A DNA stretch of 64,000 nt from Pseudoalteromonas apostichopi (GCF_030297135.1 NZ_AP028065.1:2604001-2668000); one strand, 5' to 3'; counted from the stretch's first letter, positions 41,450 through 50,517 are shown. Numbers and translations: made by a program. Notes: generated by a model not told the origin, from the sequence alone.

Positions 41450-44400
41450 ATGATCAGTAAAACTTTTATATCTCGCCCAAAGTTTGCCTTGGTAATATCG
41501 ATTGTTATTACTATTGCGGGTTTAATTTCAATGGCATTGTTGCCAGTGAATATGTACCCGCAAATTACACCTCCGCAAGTTCAAATTAGTGCCAGTTACC
41601 CAGGTGCAAGTGCACAAATAGTTGAAGAGTCGGTGATCAGGCCCATAGAAGAGCAGGTTAATGGTGTTGAAGATATGATGTATATCGAATCAACATCTTC
41701 TAATAACGGTACGGCTAATATAACCGTGTACTTTAAGGTCGGAACAGACACAGATATAGCCCAAGTTAACGTACAAAACCGCGTCGCACTCGCTGAAGCA
41801 GGCTTACCTGAAGAGGTGAAACGTCAAGGTGTGTCGGTTAAGAAAAAATCGAGCTCGATGCTACTGGGTATTAACTTATATTCGAACCAAGAAAATATCG
41901 ACGCTATTTTCTTAAGTAACTATGCAACCAACTACTTAACCGAGCCACTTGGCCGTATTAATGGGGTTGCCTCTGCTGAAGTAATGGGCGAGCAAACTTA
42001 TTCTATGCGCTTGTGGTTACGCCCTGATCGGATGGCATCACTTGGATTAACGGTGTCAGAGGTTCGAGCTGCGTTGCAAGAGCAAAATACCATAGTCGCT
42101 GCGGGTAAGCTTGGTGCTGCGCCTTCTGAACCGAGTCAGCAGTTTGAATATTCAATTCAAGCTAAAGGGCGCTTAAAAACCCCTGAAGAATTTGGTCAAA
42201 CCATTATTCGCTCAAGCAAAGATGGCAACTTTGTACGCTTAAACGATATTGCACGTATTGAATTAGGTGCAGCAAGTTACAGTACAACAGCAAAGCTAAA
42301 CCAGCAAGACACTGCGTTTATTGTTATTTATCAGCTGACAGAAGCGAATGCGACTCAAGTTGCTGCTGATGTAAAAGCACGTATGGCAGAGCTTGCTAAA
42401 CAGCTACCGGATGGTGTTGAGTACTCAATCCCTTACGACACAACAGAGTTCATCAATCGTTCTATTGACGAAGTGGTTATTACTCTTGTTCAAGCGGTCG
42501 GCTTGGTTATTTTAGTCGTGTTTTTATTCTTACAAAATTGGCGCGCTACGCTTATTCCAACGGTTGCTATTCCAGTATCGTTAGTGGGGACTTTCGCGTT
42601 TATGATGATGATGGATTACTCCATCAACTTGATCACTTTATTCGGTTTAGTCCTTGCAATAGGTATTGTTGTGGATGATGCCATTATTGTAATTGAAAAC
42701 GTTGAGCGAATACTTAAAGAAGAAAAATTGCCAATTAAAGAAGCGGTCACAAAAGCGATGGAGCAGGTATCGGGGCCAATAGTGGCAACGACCTTAGTAT
42801 TGCTTGCGGTGTTTGTGCCTGTTGGCTTTATGCCCGGAATAACAGGGGAGCTTTATAAACAGTTCTCGGTGACTATTTCGTTTGCGGTACTCATTTCTTC
42901 TTTAAACGCACTGACATTAAGCCCTGCTTTGTGTGCTTTATTGTTAAATGAAAAGGCCATGAAGCCGATTAAATGGTTAGCGCCTTTCGAAAATATTATT
43001 ACTCGCTCGACCAGTGGCTACAGTAAGGTTATTCAATTTATCTTAAAACGCACAGCAAGAATGGCGCTGTTTGCAGTGGTTATTTTTGCTGCGGCAGGGT
43101 GGTTGGTGAAAACAGTTCCTACGGGCTTTGTTCCAGCAGAAGACCAAGGATTTCTTTTTGTTGATGTGCAATTACCTGATGCCGCAGCAAGCGGTCGTAC
43201 TAAAGAAGTGATGCACAAACTGGGTGATATAGTGAAAAATGAACCTGCCGCAACCGATTTTATTGCGGTATCTGGCTTTTCATTACTAGGTGGTGCAGGT
43301 TCTAATAATGCTTTGGGTATCGTCGTGCTCAAAGATTGGGAAGAGCGTACAAGTCCGGAGCTTGGATTACGCGCGGTACTGACGCGTTTAATGGGTCAGT
43401 TTTGGGCTATGCCAGATGCGCAAATCATGGCATTTAATCCTCCTTCAATACCGGGTCTTGGCACGAGTGCTGGCTTTGAGTTTAGATTACAAGACAGCGA
43501 AGGGCGTGAGCCTGCTGAGCTTGCACAAGTGTTAAATGGCCTGATTTATGAAGCCAACCAGCGTCCAGAGCTTTCTAATGTTTACAGTACATTTAGAGCG
43601 AACGTTCCACAGTATTTTCTTGAAATTGACCGTAATAAGGCAAAAGCTCAAGGGGTAGCGCTTAGTGATATTTTCTTAACTTTACAGGCGCAATTAGGGT
43701 CGTTATACATTAATGACTTTAACCAATTTAGCCGTACTTACCGCGTTATCATGCAGGCGGAAAGCCGTTTTCGTCAAAACCCTGCAGACTTGCAGTACTA
43801 CTATGTACGAAATGATGAGGGGGCAATGGTGCCGCTCACCACTTTAGCTAAACTTGAGCCAATTCTTGGTCCAACAAGTTTGACCCATTTTAATTTATAT
43901 CGCAGCGCCAGTATTAGCGGACAGCCAGCAGCGGGTTATGCCAGTGGTGATGCTATTAAAGCAATGCAAGAGTTGGCTGAGCAGCTACCAACGGGCTATG
44001 TCTATGAGTGGGCTGGGCAATCGAAACAAGAGATTGAAGCCGGAAATATGGCGCCCATCTTGTTTGGCTTAGCGGTGGTGTTTGTTTATCTATTCTTAGT
44101 AGCGCAATACGAAAGTTGGACAATTCCGTTCTCGGTAATTGCAGCGGTACCGCTGGCGTTATTTGGCGCCATGCTTGCGCTATATGTGATTGGTATGGAA
44201 AACAACATCTATGCGCAGGTTGGTTTAGTGCTCCTGATTGGTCTATCCACCAAGACCGCTATTTTAATTGTTGAATTTGCTATGGAAGAGCGCGCGGCAG
44301 GTAAAAGTATTTTTGAAGCGGCTCTTAACGCTGCAAGATTACGCTTTAGGGCTGTATTAATGACGGCACTCTCGTTTGTGCTTGGTGTATTACCGCTGGT

Positions 44401-44563
44401 GTTTGCAAGTGGCGCAGGGGCAGGTAGTCGTATATCGCTCGGTATTACCGTGTTATTTGGGATGCTAGCTGCAACCATCTTTGGCACCTTGTTAGTTCCG
44501 CTATTTTATACATTAGTGCAATCAATGCGTGAAAAAATAAAAGGCACAGCGAGTTCAGAGTAA
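41450..44563 (+). CDS. RND multidrug efflux permease (AcrB/HAE1 family)
   Basis: 1037 residues with 12 helices and two large periplasmic loops. The HAE1 start (FISRPKFALVISIVITIAGLI), the proton-relay pair GIVVDDAIIVIENVER (Asp-Asp in helix 4) and the LIGLSTKTAILIVEFA block in helix 10 are all intact. It exports hydrophobic compounds by proton antiport. It pairs with the adaptor; no TolC-type gene is in the operon, so a channel encoded elsewhere must serve. A terminator follows. Confidence 0.95.
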   Translation: MISKTFISRPKFALVISIVITIAGLISMALLPVNMYPQITPPQVQISASYPGASAQIVEESVIRPIEEQVNGVEDMMYIESTSSNNGTANITVYFKVGTDTDIAQVNVQNRVALAEAGLPEEVKRQGVSVKKKSSSMLLGINLYSNQENIDAIFLSNYATNYLTEPLGRINGVASAEVMGEQTYSMRLWLRPDRMASLGLTVSEVRAALQEQNTIVAAGKLGAAPSEPSQQFEYSIQAKGRLKTPEEFGQTIIRSSKDGNFVRLNDIARIELGAASYSTTAKLNQQDTAFIVIYQLTEANATQVAADVKARMAELAKQLPDGVEYSIPYDTTEFINRSIDEVVITLVQAVGLVILVVFLFLQNWRATLIPTVAIPVSLVGTFAFMMMMDYSINLITLFGLVLAIGIVVDDAIIVIENVERILKEEKLPIKEAVTKAMEQVSGPIVATTLVLLAVFVPVGFMPGITGELYKQFSVTISFAVLISSLNALTLSPALCALLLNEKAMKPIKWLAPFENIITRSTSGYSKVIQFILKRTARMALFAVVIFAAAGWLVKTVPTGFVPAEDQGFLFVDVQLPDAAASGRTKEVMHKLGDIVKNEPAATDFIAVSGFSLLGGAGSNNALGIVVLKDWEERTSPELGLRAVLTRLMGQFWAMPDAQIMAFNPPSIPGLGTSAGFEFRLQDSEGREPAELAQVLNGLIYEANQRPELSNVYSTFRANVPQYFLEIDRNKAKAQGVALSDIFLTLQAQLGSLYINDFNQFSRTYRVIMQAESRFRQNPADLQYYYVRNDEGAMVPLTTLAKLEPILGPTSLTHFNLYRSASISGQPAAGYASGDAIKAMQELAEQLPTGYVYEWAGQSKQEIEAGNMAPILFGLAVVFVYLFLVAQYESWTIPFSVIAAVPLALFGAMLALYVIGMENNIYAQVGLVLLIGLSTKTAILIVEFAMEERAAGKSIFEAALNAARLRFRAVLMTALSFVLGVLPLVFASGAGAGSRISLGITVLFGMLAATIFGTLLVPLFYTLVQSMREKIKGTASSE

Positions 44564-44580
44564 AAATTCTTAAAATTACA

Positions 44581-44610
44581 AAAAAGTCAGGGTAACCTGG
44601 CTTTTTTTTT
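44581..44610 (+). terminator. Terminator of the RND operon
   Basis: AAGTCAGG-GTAA-CCTGGCTT, an 8-bp stem including one G-U pair, then ten T. It is 18 bases after the permease stop. Confidence 0.88.
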
Positions 44611-44680
44611 GGTAAAACTCAAAAGAGGTTTGTTATCATAGCCGAATTCAAAGCGATACACATGTGCAGAGGTTTAAGGA

Positions 44681-45001
44681 ATGGCTGGTCCACGCTTATA
44701 CAGTGAAGAAGAAGTAACTCATCAGGCTTATGATATCTTTTTAGAGTTAGCGCCTGATAACTTAAGCGAGCAAGATATTGCTTATTTTAACGAGCACAGA
44801 GAAGAGCTTGGCTTTATTGAAGAAGGTGAGCCTGACGAGCAGTGGCAAGATTTTGTTGCACTAGAAATTGAACCTGAGCTGTTTGTGCAAGTCTTAGTAG
44901 GGCTTGAATTCGACAATCAAGATATTTTATTTGCGAAAATATTAATTAGCCGAGACAAAGATGCACCGTTTTGCCACATCCTATGGAAAGATAGCGAATA
45001 A
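44681..45001 (+). CDS. Acidic small protein of unknown function
   Basis: 106 residues, strongly acidic, no signal or membrane segment. The sequence is well formed (LYSEEEVTHQAYDIFLELAPDNLS..., then EIEPELFVQVLVGLEFDNQDILFAKILISRDKDAPFCHILWK) and looks like an alpha-beta cytosolic protein; I do not recognise a family. AAGG stands 6 bases before ATG. It precedes the DUF481 gene by 11 bases on the same strand and may be co-transcribed. Confidence 0.7.
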   Translation: MAGPRLYSEEEVTHQAYDIFLELAPDNLSEQDIAYFNEHREELGFIEEGEPDEQWQDFVALEIEPELFVQVLVGLEFDNQDILFAKILISRDKDAPFCHILWKDSE

Positions 45002-45012
45002 CTCTCCAGCCG

Positions 45013-45855
45013 ATGTTTGACTCTACTTTTAGTTGTTTTAATTCAATAAAACGAATTATTTTGCCCGCCCTGCTCGTATGCAGTTGGCAGGCTTTTGCTG
45101 TTGATCCGTTTGAAGACTTTCATGAATACGGACAATTATCAGAAGAAGAAATTCATAAAATTCATAAAGGCGAGTTGCTGTATGGAGATATGGAGTTTGG
45201 CTTTATGGTAAGTCGTGGCAATACCAACTCAACTAGTTTCAAACTCAAAGGTAATCTCTACCAAGATTTTGAAAAATGGCGGAACCAATTTAAGCTCGAT
45301 ACTTTATACAAACGTGACCGCAATGAAGAAACCGGTGATGAAGAAGTCTCAGCTGATCGAATATTTGTATCAGGCCAAGGCAACTATAAGTTAAATGTGA
45401 AAAATGAGTCGTTTTTCATTTATGGTGACTACGAGCGAGATAAATTTAGTGGTCTTGAGTTTAAGAGCACAGTAGCGACTGGTTACGGTAATCGCATTTA
45501 TCAAGGCAGTAAGAATAAAGTCGATATCGATGTTGGCCCTGGTTTATATCGATCGGTGGCTGATCAAGATACGGCTACAGAAGAAGATCAAACAAAAACG
45601 GGTTATCTACTTCGTTTAGCGCTGCAGTGGGAGCGTACGGTCTCTGCGCGAACTCGCTTTAATCAAGACGTTAGTTATGAGCAATCGTTGTCAGGGTTAA
45701 ACTCGCGTTTAAAATCAGAAACCTCATTGATCAGCAAAATCATGGGTGATGTTTCACTCAAATTTACCTATATGTATCGCTATAACTCAAAACCAGAGGA
45801 AGATAAGCTTAAGTACGATTCTGAGCTGAGTGCGACCTTTGTTTATAGCTTTTAA
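45013..45855 (+). CDS. DUF481 (YdiY-type) outer-membrane beta-barrel protein
   Basis: 280 residues. Signal peptide 1-30 (SWQAFA), then FGFMVSRGNTNSTSFKLKGNLYQDFEKWRNQFKLD, the DUF481 start; alternating strands run to the end VYSF, a typical terminal aromatic for outer-membrane proteins. The family includes salt-induced YdiY; no function is known. The start ATG 45013 follows a weak ribosome site (CTCCAGCCG), so an alternative is possible, but the signal peptide fits this one. Confidence 0.83.
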   Translation: MFDSTFSCFNSIKRIILPALLVCSWQAFAVDPFEDFHEYGQLSEEEIHKIHKGELLYGDMEFGFMVSRGNTNSTSFKLKGNLYQDFEKWRNQFKLDTLYKRDRNEETGDEEVSADRIFVSGQGNYKLNVKNESFFIYGDYERDKFSGLEFKSTVATGYGNRIYQGSKNKVDIDVGPGLYRSVADQDTATEEDQTKTGYLLRLALQWERTVSARTRFNQDVSYEQSLSGLNSRLKSETSLISKIMGDVSLKFTYMYRYNSKPEEDKLKYDSELSATFVYSF

Positions 45856-45869
45856 GAGAATACCTCACT

Positions 45870-46340
45870 ATGTATCAACATAAGCAGTACGCTATTTTTA
45901 TTTTTGTTATATTAGGCTGGATTGGCGGCTTCATCGCCCTAGCTTGGAATTTAATTGGTGCAGATATTCCGCTCATGGTGTTTAGCGCTATTTTGGTGCT
46001 GGTGGCCTTTTTATTCCATGGTTTAACCATCAAGGTCAACGATAAAACCGTAAGCTGGGCATTTGGACCTGGTGTATTTGGTAAAACAGTAGCTTTTGAT
46101 GAGATTGAGTCTGTTCGAGCGGTAAGTAACTCATTTCGACATGGCATAGGCCTTCGTATTACTCATGATGGTTGGGTTTATAGTGTATCAGGATTCAGTG
46201 CTGTAGAACTGGCAATGAAAGACGGTACTCACTATCGCTTAGGAACCAACGACCAAGATGGTTTACTTGCTGCACTTAAATTACATATTACTGAAGCAGT
46301 ACCAGAAATTAGCAAAGAGGCTACGTCAGAAGCAGAGTAA
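45870..46340 (+). CDS. Small membrane protein with C-terminal PH-like domain
   Basis: 156 residues. Two hydrophobic helices (about 9-30 and 32-50) followed by a soluble part, ETVSWAFGPGVFGKTVAFDEIESVRAVSNSFRHG, that resembles the bacterial PH-like sheet of DUF-type membrane proteins. Function not known. It is 14 bases after the DUF481 gene, hence probably in one operon, and is closed by a long terminator. Confidence 0.68.
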   Translation: MYQHKQYAIFIFVILGWIGGFIALAWNLIGADIPLMVFSAILVLVAFLFHGLTIKVNDKTVSWAFGPGVFGKTVAFDEIESVRAVSNSFRHGIGLRITHDGWVYSVSGFSAVELAMKDGTHYRLGTNDQDGLLAALKLHITEAVPEISKEATSEAE

Positions 46341-46363
46341 ATGATCAGCTATTTGACAGCAGT

Positions 46364-46410
46364 ATATAGACATAAAAAAAGCGCCATAGGCGCTTTTTTT
46401 ATGTCTATAT
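46364..46410. terminator. Bidirectional terminator with a very long stem
   Basis: Perfect arms of 22 bases (46364-46385 and 46389-46410) around a 3-base ATA loop. The centre (AAAAAAAGCGCC/GGCGCTTTTTTT) is a standard bidirectional intrinsic terminator for the gene at 45870 and slyD; the outer ten bases on each side extend it far beyond normal length. Confidence 0.9.
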
Positions 46411-46411
46411 T

Positions 46412-46897
46412 TTAATGGCTGTGACCACAACCACCTTCACCGTGCACATGACCATGTGCTAACTCTTCTTCAGTTGCATCGCGTACTTCAAGTACTTCAA
46501 CATCAAAATGTAGCGTAATACCTGAAAGAGGGTGGTTACCATCTACAATGACGTCTTCGTCTTGAATTTCGATGATCATCACTGATTGGTCGCCAGCATC
46601 TGTCGTAGCGCGGAACTGCATACCAACTTCAATTTCCATACCTTCAAACATTGATTTTGGTACTGCTTGCATTAGGTCATCGTGACGCTCACCATAGCCT
46701 TGCTCTGGTTCAACGGTTACGCTGAATGTGTCGCCTGCTTCTTTACCTAATAGCGCATTTTCGAGGCCTGGAATTAAGTAACCTGTGCCAACGATGAACA
46801 CTAGTGGCTCACCATCGAAAGAGTTGTCGATGGTGTTTTTGTTATTATCCAGTACTGAATAATGCATTTTTACCACTTTGTTTGCTGCTACGATCAT
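46412..46897 (-). CDS. slyD: FKBP-type peptidyl-prolyl isomerase SlyD
   Basis: 161 residues: FKBP domain with an inserted IF flap (DTFSVTVEPEQGYGERHDDLMQAVPKSMF), then a short His-rich tail (HGHVHGEGGCGHSH) that binds nickel. SlyD folds proline-limited substrates and feeds nickel to hydrogenase maturation in enterics; here the tail is shorter than in E. coli. I prefer ATG 46897 because TAGGA sits just before the ATGACTATG pair, too close to use the first ATG at 46903. Confidence 0.93.
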   Translation of the reverse strand: MIVAANKVVKMHYSVLDNNKNTIDNSFDGEPLVFIVGTGYLIPGLENALLGKEAGDTFSVTVEPEQGYGERHDDLMQAVPKSMFEGMEIEVGMQFRATTDAGDQSVMIIEIQDEDVIVDGNHPLSGITLHFDVEVLEVRDATEEELAHGHVHGEGGCGHSH

Positions 46898-46909
46898 AGT
46901 CATTCCTAT

Positions 46910-47821
46910 TTATTCATCTTCGAGAGAGTAAGGCAGAGCTTGAATTGATAACTCTACCTGAGGGAGGTGTTTTGCCCGCAAAATTTGGCCTGCTTCATTA
47001 TCGTTAGGAAGCACAACCAGACCCATTAAGGTTTGCGTTTGTTGATTATAACTTTGGCTAATAAGCTTGCCGGCACGGCGCCAGTTTTCGCCCATTTGTG
47101 TTTCAAGTTCAAGCTCATCAAGTAAGCCTTCAGCTTTTCCTGACACGATATACATAGCACGTTTATTTTTGCCTAGGTATTTCATACGGGCTACGGTTTC
47201 TTGCCCTGTGTAGCAGCCTTTTCTGAAACTGATACCACCGAGCGCTTGCAAGTTAACCATTTGCGGTACGTATTCACCAATAGCATCGCTATTTAATGAT
47301 GGCTCACCAGCAGCAATAGCTGCTTGTTGCCATGGAGCGTCATCTTCAAGCGCTATTACGTTATCAGGTAAGCTAAACTCATCATTGACCATAAGTAATA
47401 CGCGGTTATTTGCAAGCTTGAGGGCTTTACCGTCAGCAAAATCGACTGCGTTATGCTCATCATCAAAAGTAATTGCTAAGGTTTCTAAAGCCGCTGTTAG
47501 GTCATCACCTAATAAGCCAATTAGCTGTTTTTCAGATTGCTGAATTTCTACTTGCGAAAATACAGCATATTTTTTTAACTCGACTAGAGATTGTTCTACC
47601 TCAGGCTTTGAACCTGCCAGGTAATAGCTGTCAAGGTGAGAAAACAACCTAAACACACCCCAAAGCTTGCCTTTTGCATTACAGTGGCCAGCCCAAAGGA
47701 AGTTATCATTGCTTAACTTGTTGATATCTTGCGTGATTTGTCCGTGAAGGTAAGATAACTTATCTTTGCCTGTCAGGCTGATAAGTGAATAAGATAAAGG
47801 ACATGCGTAAACAGTCGACAT
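46910..47821 (-). CDS. ygfZ: tRNA-modifying protein / Fe-S maturation factor YgfZ
   Basis: 303 residues, a folate-binding GcvT-like protein that helps repair or assemble certain Fe-S enzymes, including MiaB. The signature KGCYTGQE is present (RKGCYTGQETVARM), and the N-terminal LHGQITQDINKL block is typical. Upstream of slyD on the same strand (12 bases), and divergent from sdhE. No odd features. Confidence 0.94.
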   Translation of the reverse strand: MSTVYACPLSYSLISLTGKDKLSYLHGQITQDINKLSNDNFLWAGHCNAKGKLWGVFRLFSHLDSYYLAGSKPEVEQSLVELKKYAVFSQVEIQQSEKQLIGLLGDDLTAALETLAITFDDEHNAVDFADGKALKLANNRVLLMVNDEFSLPDNVIALEDDAPWQQAAIAAGEPSLNSDAIGEYVPQMVNLQALGGISFRKGCYTGQETVARMKYLGKNKRAMYIVSGKAEGLLDELELETQMGENWRRAGKLISQSYNQQTQTLMGLVVLPNDNEAGQILRAKHLPQVELSIQALPYSLEDE

Positions 47822-47941
47822 AAAAACCTTCTTTACGATATGAATGAGCGCTAATGATAACTTAGTTAGGGTAGCAATTTAAATAGCTGTTTATTCGATA
47901 GCAATTTGGTAAACTGCAGACAAATAAGTACGAGGTTTAAA

Positions 47942-48193
47942 ATGACTGAAATTCACAGTAAAGAACGTATTCGTTGGGCATGCCGTCGCGGTATGTTAGA
48001 ACTAGATGTTTTATTTATGCCATTCGTTGAAGAAGCGTTTGACTCACTATCAAAAGAACAGCAAGCTGTTTTTCAACGCTTACTTGAGTGCGATGATCCT
48101 GATTTATTCGCATGGTTTATGGGTCACGAAGAGTGTAAGGACCCAGAGCTAAACGGTATGGTCGCGTTAATTTTAGACCGAGTTCGTGTATAG
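47942..48193 (+). CDS. sdhE: FAD assembly factor SdhE (YgfY/CptB)
   Basis: 83 residues, all-helical. The hallmark RRGMLELDVLF (Arg-Gly-x-x-Glu) is at residues 14-24, followed by FLAWFMGH-like text (DLFAWFMGHEECKDPEL). SdhE helps covalent flavinylation of succinate dehydrogenase and fumarate reductase. I chose ATG 47942 (MTEIHSKER); the frame is open 12 codons upstream without a start signal. Its 3' end overlaps ygfX by 8 bases. Confidence 0.95.
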   Translation: MTEIHSKERIRWACRRGMLELDVLFMPFVEEAFDSLSKEQQAVFQRLLECDDPDLFAWFMGHEECKDPELNGMVALILDRVRV

Positions 48194-48593
48194 ATTTACC
48201 GTTACAAATAACACCACAGACCACAAACCCTTTGTGGTCTTTTTTTGCTTGATAGCCATCATATTATGCTTTGCTTACCAGCATGTTATTGCTCAGCTTT
48301 TGGCGTGTTTAGCTTGTCTTTTTCTAGCCATTCTGTGTTTTAAAAAAGCCCAACATGCGCAGCCTGAAAATGGCGTTATTATTTTAGAGCAAGCAGAGCT
48401 TAGGTTCGTGAACGACAATCTTAAAATTCAAGGCCAGATAATGGCTAAAAGTTATGTGTTTGCTAATTTTGTAGTGCTAAGGCTGGCGGGGTTTTATAAA
48501 TCACACTGGCTGATAATTAATGCAGCCAGTGTTGATGAAATGAGTTATTCGCGGTTAAAGCGTGCGATTATTGCAGTGCAGCAACCGTCTTAG
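48186..48593 (+). CDS. ygfX: Inner-membrane protein YgfX (CptA-like)
   Basis: 135 residues with two helices (about 15-31 and 35-51) and a cytosolic end, as in YgfX/CptA, the membrane partner encoded after sdhE. GTG 48186 overlaps the sdhE end, so translation is coupled. Codons 11-20 also form a strong intrinsic terminator in the RNA (48218-48246), which would limit expression unless ribosomes keep it open. The 3' end overlaps the converging nadB end by 26 bases. Confidence 0.83.
   Translation: MYRFTVTNNTTDHKPFVVFFCLIAIILCFAYQHVIAQLLACLACLFLAILCFKKAQHAQPENGVIILEQAELRFVNDNLKIQGQIMAKSYVFANFVVLRLAGFYKSHWLIINAASVDEMSYSRLKRAIIAVQQPS
48218..48246 (+). terminator. Intrinsic terminator embedded in the ygfX coding sequence
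   Basis: AGACCACAAA-CCC-TTTGTGGTCT: a perfect 10-bp stem, 3-base loop, then six T (eight with the closing CT's T). It lies 25-53 bases after the sdhE stop, in the frame of ygfX, where it encodes DHKPFVVFF. It has all features of a Rho-independent terminator and would end sdhE messages. Confidence 0.85.
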
Positions 48594-50190
48594 GGGTTAA
48601 AATTGTTGGTGTGGGATTCTCGTTTTGCTCAGGATAATCAATAGTGTAATGAAGGCCACGGCTTTCTTTGCGCTCAAGTGCGCTGCGAATAATAAGCTCT
48701 GCGACCTGCACTAAGTTTCGAAGTTCTAACAAATTATTTGTAACCCTAAAGTTAGCGTAGTAATCATGAATTTCTTGCTGTAGTAACTCTACTCGGTGAA
48801 GCGCGCGCTCTAAGCGTTTTGTAGAACGGACAATACCGACGTAATCCCACATAAATAATCTTAGCTCATGCCAATTATGGGTAATAACAATTTCTTCGTC
48901 TGAGTTAGTTACACGACTTTCATCCCATAGTGGTAAAGCTTCAAGGGCTGGGCTTGAATCTATTTTGCTTAAAATATCCTTTGCGGCAGCATGAGCAAAT
49001 ACAATACATTCAAGTAGTGAGTTACTGGCCATGCGATTAGCACCATGTAAGCCTGTGTAAGCTACTTCGCCAACCGCATAAAGGTTGTCTAAATCTGTGC
49101 GGCCATTGAAGTCGGTCATAACACCACCGCAGGTATAGTGTGCAGCGGGTACTACCGGAATGGCTTCTTTGGTAATGTCGAGACCAACACTTAAGCATTT
49201 TGCGTAGATAGTCGGGAAATGCTCAATGATAAAATCTTTTTCTTTATGACTAATATCAAGGTATACACAGTTCGCGCCAAGGCGTTTCATTTCAAAATCG
49301 ATAGCGCGAGCAACGATATCGCGAGGAGCAAGTTCTCCGCGTTCGTCAAAATCTTTCATAAAGCGGGTGCCGTCAGGGCGTTTTAAGTAAGCTCCCTCAC
49401 CTCGCATTGCTTCTGTGATTAAAAAGTTTTGCAGTTCTGGGTGATATAAACTAGTTGGGTGGAATTGATTAAACTCCATATTAGCGACACGACACCCAGC
49501 GCGCCATGCCATAGCGATACCATCACCACTGGATACATCAGGGTTAGAGGTATATAAGTACACTTTACTTGCACCACCTGTTGCAAGTGAAACGAACTTT
49601 GCTTTAATTGTTTCAACTTTTTTATCGACACAGTTCCAAACATATAAGCCATGAACATGTTTGCCTTTTTTAGCTAGGCTTTTATCAGTGATTAAATCAA
49701 TGGCATTGTAGTTTTCTAATAGGGTGATATTAGGGTGTGCTTGAACTTGGCTAATTAAGGTCGTTTGTACTGCACGACCTGTAGCATCAGCAGCATGTAA
49801 TATGCGACGATGGCTGTGACCGCCTTCGCGGGTTAAATGGAAACGTTCTTTACCTTTTGAATCAAATTCCATATCAAAAGGCACGCCTTGTTCAATGAGC
49901 CACTTTAAACACTTTTTAGCATTGCTAGCGGTGTAGTGGACTGCGTCGCGGTCACATAATCCGCCACCTGCATCCAACGTGTCTTCAACATGAGATTCAA
50001 TGCTGTCATTCTTTTTGTCAAATACTGCTGCAATACCACCTTGAGCATATAAGGTAGAACCTTCGGTTAACGCTCCTTTACTAAGTACTGTCACTTTACA
50101 GTGATTAGCTAGAGATAAAGCAAGAGAAAGGCCAGCGGCGCCGCTGCCAATGATAGCGACATCAGTAATGTGATGTTTATTTTGGTTCAT
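48568..50190 (-). CDS. nadB: L-aspartate oxidase
   Basis: 540 residues. NadB oxidises aspartate to iminoaspartate, first step of NAD synthesis. FAD site VAIIGSGAAGLSLALSLA at the N-terminus; SRGGHSHRRILHAAD-type block (LTREGGHSHRRILHAADATG) with active-site His and Arg; FHPTSLYHP; AHYTCGGVMTDFNGRTDLDNLYAVGE; and the helical C-terminal domain. Start ATG 50190. It is divergent from rpoE, its usual neighbour in gammaproteobacteria. No nadA or nadC is in the window. Confidence 0.97.
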   Translation of the reverse strand: MNQNKHHITDVAIIGSGAAGLSLALSLANHCKVTVLSKGALTEGSTLYAQGGIAAVFDKKNDSIESHVEDTLDAGGGLCDRDAVHYTASNAKKCLKWLIEQGVPFDMEFDSKGKERFHLTREGGHSHRRILHAADATGRAVQTTLISQVQAHPNITLLENYNAIDLITDKSLAKKGKHVHGLYVWNCVDKKVETIKAKFVSLATGGASKVYLYTSNPDVSSGDGIAMAWRAGCRVANMEFNQFHPTSLYHPELQNFLITEAMRGEGAYLKRPDGTRFMKDFDERGELAPRDIVARAIDFEMKRLGANCVYLDISHKEKDFIIEHFPTIYAKCLSVGLDITKEAIPVVPAAHYTCGGVMTDFNGRTDLDNLYAVGEVAYTGLHGANRMASNSLLECIVFAHAAAKDILSKIDSSPALEALPLWDESRVTNSDEEIVITHNWHELRLFMWDYVGIVRSTKRLERALHRVELLQQEIHDYYANFRVTNNLLELRNLVQVAELIIRSALERKESRGLHYTIDYPEQNENPTPTILTPKTVAALQ

Positions 50191-50311
50191 GTCTGTGGTC
50201 TTTGCGGTTACAATGCTCGGCTAGTAGTGCCAAAAGTTTGAGCAAATAAATTTTTATGTGGTATACGTATATGTACCATATTTGCTTTAACACTATTAGT
50301 CATTTTAATAC

Positions 50312-50445
50312 GTTATACCAATCTTATTAGTTTTATCGTCACATAAACAGTTTATTGTTAACTGTTTTGAATTGTGAATTTAATATAGATAACCGTTGAT
50401 TTTTAGGCAGTTATTAGGATTTCCGTGTAATAAGATTGGTATGAC
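50312..50445. repeat. MITE-like element between nadB and rpoE
   Basis: A 134-bp AT-rich noncoding block bounded by inverted repeats, 50312-50329 and 50428-50445, 17 of 18 bases matching (ATACCAATCTTATTA core). There is no reading frame. Such TACCAATC-ended repeats are common miniature elements in marine gammaproteobacteria (from general recollection, not searched). It ends 44 bases before the sigma-E-type -35 site. Confidence 0.75.
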
Positions 50446-50488
50446 TCAATTTATTTGCGTGCTATTTTATAAAAAAATCATTTTAAAC

Positions 50489-50517
50489 TGAACTTTTATA
50501 TTCATGGTGCAGTCAGA
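50489..50517 (+). promoter_or_regulatory. Sigma-E-type promoter of rpoE
   Basis: TGAACTT (50489-50495) and TCAGA (50513-50517), 17 bases apart, resemble the sigma-E consensus GGAACTT-N15/16-TCnAA, one base longer in the spacer. It is 25 bases before the first possible rpoE start. Autoregulation of rpoE by sigma-E is established in enterics, so this is expected. Confidence 0.6.

Noticed and set aside
50258..50282. Operator near nadB (GGTATACGTATATGTACC)
   Set aside because: The symmetry is imperfect and I know no matching NAD regulator site; too weak to list.
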